The notes beneath the pieces are model-generated. The model had not been told where the DNA came from, did no database searches, and worked only from the letters and a program-made list of their open reading frames with translations. Source: Pseudomonas luteola NBRC 103146 (GTDB lineage: Bacteria; Pseudomonadota; Gammaproteobacteria; Pseudomonadales; Pseudomonadaceae). From it: a stretch of 64,000 bases of DNA. This document shows, in pieces, positions 57,620 through 64,000 of the stretch. Both the position numbers and the translations under genes were made by a program. The number at the start of each line of letters is the position of its first letter. Within the stretch, counting starts at the first letter, position 1. The DNA lies in the NCBI RefSeq assembly GCF_002091675.1, contig NZ_BDAE01000019.1:32187-96186 (forward strand). Reading direction: 5' to 3'.

Positions 57620-58006
57620 GTTGAATCCTTTAGCGTAAGGGTTAGAGCGCTCTACTATAGCGAAACTTGCCTTTAAAAAATGAGACTTCGATCTGTGCAT
57701 AAATTAAGTGCATAGACGGCTTGACTTGCACCGGCTGAACGCGAAGAATCCAAAGTTCGCTGTAGAAAGCCGGCCCAAAGCTAGCTTCTCGGCAGACCAT
57801 GAGGTGCCTACCCGCGCCGCCGCAGTCATACCCGTAACGCGTTACCTCGCGCTGGGTGGAGGAACTCGGTAACTCTAGAGCTCTTCCAACACGGCTTTCT
57901 TGGCAGCTGTTCCGTCGGCGATCACCGTCGCCCATGCTCTGCCTTGCAGTCGATCGAACCCCGAAAGCCCACTCGTGGGCGCTCGTATTGCGTTGAGAGG
58001 TGAAAC
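57620..58006 (+). promoter_or_regulatory. Long leader/promoter region of ilvI
   Basis: This 387-base gap contains a possible sigma-70 -35 (TTGACT near 57721) with weak AAGAAT 17 bases downstream, and a 12-base palindrome GTAACGCGTTAC at 57834-57845. A small ORF lies at 57934-57996, and a hairpin GCCCAC/GTGGGC overlaps its end (57967-57980). A Shine-Dalgarno GAGAGG is at 57995-58000. Such a long leader before an acetohydroxyacid synthase gene suggests attenuation, but no terminator with a T run is visible. Confidence 0.4.
57934..57996 (+). CDS. Candidate ilv leader peptide (20 codons)
   Basis: A 20-residue ORF, MLCLAVDRTPKAHSWALVLR, ends ten bases before the ilvI start. Six of its 20 residues are Leu or Val, including LVL near the end where a hairpin forms. 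That is the pattern of branched-chain attenuator peptides, but Ile codons are missing, there is no clear ribosome binding site and no classical terminator follows. Confidence 0.25.
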   Translation: MLCLAVDRTPKAHSWALVLR

Positions 58007-59734
58007 GTGGAGCTCTTATCCGGCGCTGAAATGGTCGTCCGTTTTTTGCGTGACGAAGGCGTTAAATACATTTATGGGTATCCTGGTGGTGCCCTGCTGC
58101 ACATCTACGATGCCCTCTTTAAAGAAAAAGAAGTAACCCATATTCTTGTTCGCCATGAGCAGTCAGCCACGCATATGGCAGACGGCTATGCGCGTGCGAC
58201 CGGAAAGGCTGGCGTCGTTCTGGTAACGTCAGGCCCCGGTGCCACTAACGCCATTACAGGTATCGCTACGGCGTATATGGATTCCATTCCGATGGTGATC
58301 CTGTCTGGGCAGGTTGGCAGCAACATGATCGGCTCCGATGCGTTCCAGGAAGTCGACATGGTGGGGATTTCCCGGCCTATCGTTAAACACAGCTTCATGA
58401 TCAAGCACCCCTCCGAAATTCCAGAGGTCATGAAAAAGGCCTTCTATCTGGCGGAGTCGGGTCGTCCCGGGCCGGTTGTGGTTGATATCCCGAAGGATAT
58501 GACCAGCCCCACGGAGAAGTTCGAATACGTATACCCCAAAAAGGTCAAGCTGCGTTCCTATAATCCGGCTGTTCGTGGCCATTCAGGACAGATTCGCAAG
58601 GCCGCTGAAATGCTGTTGGCGGCCAAGCGGCCTATCCTGTATTCGGGCGGCGGCGTCATCATGGGGAACGGTGCAGCCCAGCTGACCGAGCTTGCCAAGA
58701 TGCTCAACCTGCCAGTTACCAACACGTTGATGGGGCTGGGCGGTTTTCCAGGCAGTGATCGTCAGTTCCTGGGTATGCTAGGTATGCACGGCAGTTACAC
58801 AGCCAACCTGGCAATGCACCATAGCGATGTCATCCTGGCAGTAGGTGCCCGCTTTGATGATCGCGTCATCAATGGCGCCAAACGTTTCTGCCCCAATGCC
58901 AAGATCATTCACGTCGATATCGATCCTGCCTCCATTTCTAAAATGATCAAGGCGGATGTTCCGATTGTTGGGCCTGTCGATAGCGTTCTGACGGAAATGG
59001 TTGCCATCCTCAAGGAAATTGGCGAGAAACCTGCGGCAGAAGCTCAGGCCAATTGGTGGAAGCAGATTGAGGAATGGCGCAGCTCGCAGGGCGGCCTGTT
59101 CCCCTATGACAAGGGGGATGGAAGCATCATCAAGCCGCAGACGGTGATCGAGACGCTTTACGAAGTAACCCATGGAGATGCGTTCATCACTTCTGACGTA
59201 GGTCAGCATCAGATGTTCGCTGCACAGTACTATCTGTATGACAAGCCAAACCGCTGGATCAACTCCGGTGGCCTGGGCACCATGGGGTTCGGCCTGCCAG
59301 CCGCGATGGGCGTCAAGCTGAACTTCCCCGACGTCGACGTCGCTTGTGTAACAGGCGAGGGCAGTATCCAGATGAATATTCAGGAGCTGTCCACCTGTCT
59401 GCAGTATGACCTTCCCGTCAAGATCATTACGCTGAACAACCAGGCCCTGGGCATGGTTCGCCAGTGGCAAGACATGCAGTACAACAGCCGTTACTCGCAT
59501 TCCTATATGGAATCGCTCCCTGACTTCGTCAAGGTGGCTGAGGCATACGGGCATGCCGGTATGCGCATCACGCGTCTGGCTGATCTCAAGCCCATGATGG
59601 AAGAGGCCTTTGCCATGAAGGACCGTCTGGTCTTCCTGGATATTCAGGTCGATACCAGCGAGCACGTCTATCCGATGCAGATTAAAGATGGGTCGATGCG
59701 CGAAATGTGGCTGAGCAAGACGGAGCGGACTTAA
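58007..59734 (+). CDS. ilvI: Acetolactate synthase large subunit
   Basis: The catalytic subunit of acetohydroxyacid synthase, first common step in valine, leucine and isoleucine synthesis. The 575-residue ThDP enzyme has the activating glutamate Glu51 in [41 protein letters not shown] for FAD, and the ThDP motif [15 protein letters not shown]. The GTG start at 58007 has GAGAGG before it. It is followed by the regulatory subunit ilvH after two bases. Confidence 0.96.
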   Translation: MELLSGAEMVVRFLRDEGVKYIYGYPGGALLHIYDALFKEKEVTHILVRHEQSATHMADGYARATGKAGVVLVTSGPGATNAITGIATAYMDSIPMVILSGQVGSNMIGSDAFQEVDMVGISRPIVKHSFMIKHPSEIPEVMKKAFYLAESGRPGPVVVDIPKDMTSPTEKFEYVYPKKVKLRSYNPAVRGHSGQIRKAAEMLLAAKRPILYSGGGVIMGNGAAQLTELAKMLNLPVTNTLMGLGGFPGSDRQFLGMLGMHGSYTANLAMHHSDVILAVGARFDDRVINGAKRFCPNAKIIHVDIDPASISKMIKADVPIVGPVDSVLTEMVAILKEIGEKPAAEAQANWWKQIEEWRSSQGGLFPYDKGDGSIIKPQTVIETLYEVTHGDAFITSDVGQHQMFAAQYYLYDKPNRWINSGGLGTMGFGLPAAMGVKLNFPDVDVACVTGEGSIQMNIQELSTCLQYDLPVKIITLNNQALGMVRQWQDMQYNSRYSHSYMESLPDFVKVAEAYGHAGMRITRLADLKPMMEEAFAMKDRLVFLDIQVDTSEHVYPMQIKDGSMREMWLSKTERT

Positions 59735-59736
59735 TC

Positions 59737-60228
59737 ATGCGGCACATCATTTCCCTTCTGCTAGAAAACGAGCCAGGCGCATTGTCCCGTGTGGTCGGCC
59801 TGTTCTCGCAGCGCAACTACAACATCGAAAGCCTGACCGTTGCTCCGACAGAAGACCCAACGCTCTCGCGTCTGACGCTGACAACCGTGGGGCACGATGA
59901 AACCATCGAGCAGATTACCAAGAACCTCAATAAGCTGATCGAGGTTGTAAAGCTGGTGAATCTGTCCGAGGGCTCCCACATTGAGCGTGAGCTTCTGCTG
60001 ATCAAAGTCAAGGCGACCGGAGCTCAACGCGATGAAGTCAAACGCACCACGGATATCTTCCGTGGACAGATAGTGGATGTAACGAGTAGCGTCTATACGA
60101 TTCAGCTGGCTGGTACGAGTGAAAAACTCGACAGCTTTATCCAGGCGATCGGTACGACGTCTATTCTGGAAGTCGTACGCAGTGGTGTCACAGGGATTTC
60201 CCGTGGCGACAAGGCTCTGAGCATTTAA
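59737..60228 (+). CDS. ilvH: Acetolactate synthase small subunit
   Basis: The regulatory subunit that confers valine feedback inhibition. The 163-residue product has an N-terminal ACT domain (MRHIISLLLENEPGALSRVVGLFSQRNYNIESLTVAPTEDP) and a C-terminal domain (RELLLIKVKATGAQRDEVKRTTDIFRGQIVDV). ATG 59737 overlaps no stop but is two bases after ilvI; the longer ORF from 59707 is part of ilvI. Confidence 0.96.
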   Translation: MRHIISLLLENEPGALSRVVGLFSQRNYNIESLTVAPTEDPTLSRLTLTTVGHDETIEQITKNLNKLIEVVKLVNLSEGSHIERELLLIKVKATGAQRDEVKRTTDIFRGQIVDVTSSVYTIQLAGTSEKLDSFIQAIGTTSILEVVRSGVTGISRGDKALSI

Positions 60229-60237
60229 ATTTGATAA

Positions 60238-61284
<1,047 letters not shown>

Positions 61285-61324
61285 TCATTAGGGCCATTAA
61301 AGGTCCTGTTGATCTCAGTTTCGG

Positions 61325-61352
61325 AAAAACGCGGCCACGGCCGCGTTTTTTC
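61325..61352 (+). terminator. ilv operon terminator
   Basis: AAAAACGCGGC (61325-61335) and GCCGCGTTTTT (61340-61350) form an 11-bp stem with loop CACG, followed by T. It ends the ilvI-ilvH-ilvC transcript. Confidence 0.92.
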
Positions 61353-61452
61353 GTTTCAGCTCGTCTTCTGATATAAAAGCTGTAACGTGTTAAGGATGAA
61401 CCCTGAGAGGAGGGGATCATCCAAGACTTCAAGTCCTATGCAAGGAATTTTC

Positions 61453-62319
61453 ATGAGCGAGCGTCCCGACGAAGCTAACGAAACAGCTTCCTCAAGCACT
61501 GAAAGCATTATTCCCGTCGATGAGCATTTCGAAGAAACACACGATGCCCAGGGACGAAAGATTCGCCGTCGAGGCGTATATTTACTTCCGAACCTCTTCA
61601 CGACAGCCGCGCTTTTTGCAGGACTTTATTCAATCATCAAGTCCATTGCGGCACAGACTGCGTTTATCCAAGGGCAGTCGGAAGAGGCTGCTGTAGGGTT
61701 TGCAGCAGCAGCGGCAGCCATTTTTATCGCCATGATCCTTGATGGACTGGATGGTCGTGTTGCACGCTTGACCAATACCCAGAGTGCTTTTGGGGAACAG
61801 TACGATTCGCTGTCCGACATGGTGGCCTTTGGTGTGGCGCCGGCCATTCTTGCATTTGAATGGGCTCTGATCAGTCTAGGCAATGTAGGTTGGGCTGTGG
61901 CCTTTATCTATGTGGCAGGTGCAGCACTTCGACTGGCGCGTTTCAACACTCAGATCGGCTCCGTCGATAAGCGTTACTTCATTGGATTGGCCAGTCCGTC
62001 CGCCGCTGCGCTAGTTGCTGGAACAGTATGGTGCTTTAGCGACTTTGGTATTCAGGGTTCCAAACTCTCATTCCTAGTCGCGTTCATGGTTGCTGCTGCA
62101 GGAATGCTCATGGTTAGTAATTTCAAGTACTGGAGCTTCAAGACCCTGGATATGAAAGGGCGTGTTCCGTTCGTGGGCATCCTCATCGCTGTCCTGATCT
62201 TCGCCATTATCTTTACTGATCCGCCACGTGTCCTGCTGCTGGGTTTCCTTGCTTATGCTGTGTCAGGTCCCGTCAAGGCATTAATGCGCTTCCGCCATCA
62301 TCGCGACCGCATGCATTGA
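61453..62319 (+). CDS. pssA: CDP-diacylglycerol-serine O-phosphatidyltransferase
   Basis: PssA makes phosphatidylserine from CDP-diacylglycerol and serine. The 288-residue integral membrane protein carries the CDP-alcohol phosphotransferase motif DGLDGRVARLTN...GEQYDSLSD (positions near residues 98-125) and several hydrophobic helices. A hydrophilic N-terminal tail (MSERPDEANE, then about 30 more residues) precedes RGVYLLPNLFTTAALFAG. ATG 61453 has AAGGA upstream; a longer ORF is not supported. Confidence 0.95.
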   Translation: MSERPDEANETASSSTESIIPVDEHFEETHDAQGRKIRRRGVYLLPNLFTTAALFAGLYSIIKSIAAQTAFIQGQSEEAAVGFAAAAAAIFIAMILDGLDGRVARLTNTQSAFGEQYDSLSDMVAFGVAPAILAFEWALISLGNVGWAVAFIYVAGAALRLARFNTQIGSVDKRYFIGLASPSAAALVAGTVWCFSDFGIQGSKLSFLVAFMVAAAGMLMVSNFKYWSFKTLDMKGRVPFVGILIAVLIFAIIFTDPPRVLLLGFLAYAVSGPVKALMRFRHHRDRMH

Positions 62320-62334
62320 TTAATTCCCTGATTA

Positions 62335-62377
62335 TCTCCACAGTGAGACTACGTATCGACAGTAGTCGCTGTGGAGA
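62335..62377 (+). other. Hairpin covering the msrP ribosome binding site
   Basis: TCTCCACAG (62335-62343) and CTGTGGAGA (62369-62377) form a 9-bp outer stem; GACTAC (62347-62352) and GTAGTC (62362-62367) a 6-bp inner stem. The GGAG Shine-Dalgarno of msrP (62373-62376) is inside the 3' arm of the outer stem. There is no T tract, so it is not an obvious terminator. It may hide the ribosome binding site, or be a DNA operator. Confidence 0.7.
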
Positions 62378-62382
62378 TTGCC

Positions 62383-63393
62383 ATGCTGATCAACGTCCCT
62401 CCGCGTTCTGCCTGCAAGCCATCTGAAATCACTCCAGAAAATATCTATTTGTCTCGCCGTCAATTCATGGGTGCAGCCAGTGCTGCTGTCACTGCTACGG
62501 TGCTGCCCGGCTGGGCGCTTGCTGACGGATCTGTTTATTCAGATGTGGAGCCAGGCAAAGCGCCTGATTGGTTTGCCGAGAAACAGTCTGCTATTCATTG
62601 GAAAGCGGTAGATGTAAAAGGTGAGTCTATAACGCCTTTCAAAGACGCCACGCAATACAATAACTTTTATGAGTTCGGCCCTGATAAAGGGGATCCCTAT
62701 GCCAATGCAGGGCAGATGGTGATCGAGCCTTGGACAGTCAAGGTAGACGGAGAGGTTGGTAAGCCAGGTACCTACTCGCTGGAGGACATTATCCGGCCTC
62801 AGCAGTTGGAAGAAAGGATATACCGCCTGCGTTGTGTCGAAGCCTGGTCCATGGTTATCCCGTGGCTGGGTATTCCACTGGCAGATGTCATTAAACAGTT
62901 CCAGCCAACAGCTAATGCCAAGTACGTTCGTTTTGAAACATTGAATGATCCCCAGCATATGCCAGGGCAGCGTTCCAGTTTCTCTCTACTGGATTGGCCT
63001 TATCGAGAAGGTCTGCGTATGGATGAGGCCATGCATCCATTGGCTATATTGGCGGTAGGCATGTATGGGCGAGTACTGCCTAATCAGAACGGCGCACCCA
63101 TTAGATTAGTTGTGCCGTGGAAGTATGGATTCAAAAGTATCAAGTCGATTGTTCGCATCAGCTTGGTGAGTGATCAACCGCAGACAACCTGGCAAAGCAT
63201 GGCGCCAAATGAGTATGGCTTTTACGCCAACGTCAATCCGCAGGTCGATCATCCCCGTTGGAGTCAGGCTAAAGAGCGACGGCTTCCTAGCGGTCTATTT
63301 AGTCCTAATATTAAAGAAACACAGATGTTTAACGGTTATGCAGAGGAGGTTGCTGGCCTATACGCCGGAATGGACCTAAGGACGCAGTATTAA
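62383..63393 (+). CDS. msrP: Methionine sulfoxide reductase catalytic subunit
   Basis: MsrP is the periplasmic molybdenum-cofactor enzyme that repairs oxidised methionine in envelope proteins. The 336-residue product has a Tat signal, [10 protein letters not shown] near residues 24-33, and the cofactor cysteine Cys151 in [17 protein letters not shown], with [13 protein letters not shown] further on. ATG 62383 follows GGAG at six bases; a GTG at 62371 is less likely. It overlaps msrQ (TAATG at 63391-63395), its haem partner. Confidence 0.96.
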   Translation: MLINVPPRSACKPSEITPENIYLSRRQFMGAASAAVTATVLPGWALADGSVYSDVEPGKAPDWFAEKQSAIHWKAVDVKGESITPFKDATQYNNFYEFGPDKGDPYANAGQMVIEPWTVKVDGEVGKPGTYSLEDIIRPQQLEERIYRLRCVEAWSMVIPWLGIPLADVIKQFQPTANAKYVRFETLNDPQHMPGQRSSFSLLDWPYREGLRMDEAMHPLAILAVGMYGRVLPNQNGAPIRLVVPWKYGFKSIKSIVRISLVSDQPQTTWQSMAPNEYGFYANVNPQVDHPRWSQAKERRLPSGLFSPNIKETQMFNGYAEEVAGLYAGMDLRTQY

Positions 63394-64000
63394 TGATGTT
63401 GCAAGTATGGCGATTGGTCGTTTTTATCAGTGCGTTTTCGGTGCTTGGTGTTTGGCTGTACGAGGCATGGAGTTCTGCCTTGGGTCCTGACCCTGGTAAA
63501 GTAATCATTGATAGGCTTGGCCTGGGGGCGCTAGTACTCTTACTGATAACGCTCAGCTTGACGCCCTTGCAGAAAATGACGAGCTGGAAAGGATGGGCAT
63601 TGGTTCGCCGCCAGTTAGGCTTGTGGACATTCACCTATGCAGCGCTTCATTTCTGCTCTTACCTGGCCTTTGTATTAGGCTGGGATTTTTCCCGCTTGGG
63701 TATTGAATTGCAGAAGCGTCCCTATGTGATTGTAGGGTTCATTGCCGTGCTGGGGCTGCTTCCTCTAGCTCTGACCTCGAACCGTTACAGCATGCGTAAA
63801 TTAGGCAAGCAGTGGAAGCGGCTGCATCGCCTCATTTATATAGCATTGGTTATGGCCTTGCTGCACATGTTCTGGATAACTCGCTCGGATATCCGCGAGT
63901 GGCTGATATACGCCTCGATAGGAGGCCTGCTGCTTGTGCTTCGCTTACCATTCATCGCCACTCAGCTAAGACAAAAGAAGATTTTTCAGTCCGGCCAAAA
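63393..64000 (+). CDS. msrQ: MsrQ haem-binding membrane subunit (cut by window end)
   Basis: MsrQ is the inner-membrane b-type haem protein that passes electrons from the quinone pool to MsrP. About 202 codons are visible, starting [28 protein letters not shown]. Five to six hydrophobic segments hold candidate haem histidines ([38 protein letters not shown]). No stop is reached before the window edge, although the usual family length is about 200-210. The two adjacent ATGs at 63393 and 63396 overlap the msrP stop. Confidence 0.93.
   Translation, partial: MMLQVWRLVVFISAFSVLGVWLYEAWSSALGPDPGKVIIDRLGLGALVLLLITLSLTPLQKMTSWKGWALVRRQLGLWTFTYAALHFCSYLAFVLGWDFSRLGIELQKRPYVIVGFIAVLGLLPLALTSNRYSMRKLGKQWKRLHRLIYIALVMALLHMFWITRSDIREWLIYASIGGLLLVLRLPFIATQLRQKKIFQSGQ

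Overview
The window is chromosomal core sequence from a gammaproteobacterium of the Pseudomonas lineage. The gene order dnaJ-dapB-carA-lysE-carB-greA-yhbY-(rlmE)-ftsH-folP-glmM-tpiA-secG-tRNA-rimP-nusA-infB-rbfA-truB-rpsO-pnp is the Pseudomonas arrangement as I know it. So are the later blocks acs-pgi-panC-panB-folK-pcnB-crcZ-cbrB-cbrA-cbrX-gluQ-dksA and prrF-cbpA ... mrcB ... ilvI-ilvH-ilvC-pssA-msrP-msrQ. Base composition looks clearly lower in GC than P. aeruginosa, so this is probably one of the lower-GC species. I cannot name the species from sequence alone. I see no insertion sequence, prophage, CRISPR array or resistance island.

Layout. 1-7.2 kb (+): protein folding, lysine/diaminopimelate and carbamoyl-phosphate synthesis, with a structured leader before carA. 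7.2-8.35 kb: yhbY on the minus strand facing the wreck of rlmE. 8.35-13.7 kb (+): ftsH, folP, glmM, tpiA, secG. 13.7-22.7 kb (+): two tRNAs and the translation/RNA block rimP-nusA-infB-rbfA-truB-rpsO-pnp. 22.9-29.3 kb: mostly envelope or uncharacterised genes, opening with a BON-domain gene that has a convincing sigma-54 promoter. 29.4-44 kb (-): acetate activation, glucose-6-phosphate isomerase, pantothenate, folate, poly(A) polymerase, the CbrA/CbrB carbon-nitrogen control system with its small membrane protein CbrX and the Crc/Hfq-titrating RNA CrcZ, then gluQ and dksA. 44.2-50.6 kb (+): an aminotransferase, sfsA and a nucleoside-scavenging module (tsx, cdd, nupC, deoA). 50.6-53.6 kb (-): the iron-responsive sRNA PrrF under Fur-box-like sites, cbpA, a TfoX-type protein and a kinase-like fusion. 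53.8-64 kb: PBP1b, a TPR lipoprotein, a YqcC-like protein, branched-chain amino acid synthesis, phosphatidylserine synthase and the methionine sulfoxide repair pair msrP/msrQ, the last running off the window.

How it fits together. The minus-strand block at 37-42.5 kb is a full regulatory circuit. CbrX/CbrA/CbrB sense and signal; CbrB, a sigma-54 activator, is expected to act on GTTAC/GTAAC repeats upstream of the -24/-12 promoter of crcZ. CrcZ carries about six A-rich CA motifs that would relieve carbon catabolite repression. The same GTTAC-type motif forms a large palindrome between folK and panB. The nucleoside module would import nucleosides through the outer (Tsx) and inner (NupC) membrane, deaminate them (Cdd) and phosphorolyse them (DeoA).

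The items most worth a second look are the decayed rlmE, the carA leader, the sigma-54 BON promoter with its upstream palindromes, the folK-panB palindrome, the single prrF copy, the missing panD and the hairpin that covers the msrP ribosome binding site. I found no wholly new multi-gene system. Protein identities are from recognition of motifs and synteny, not from database searches.
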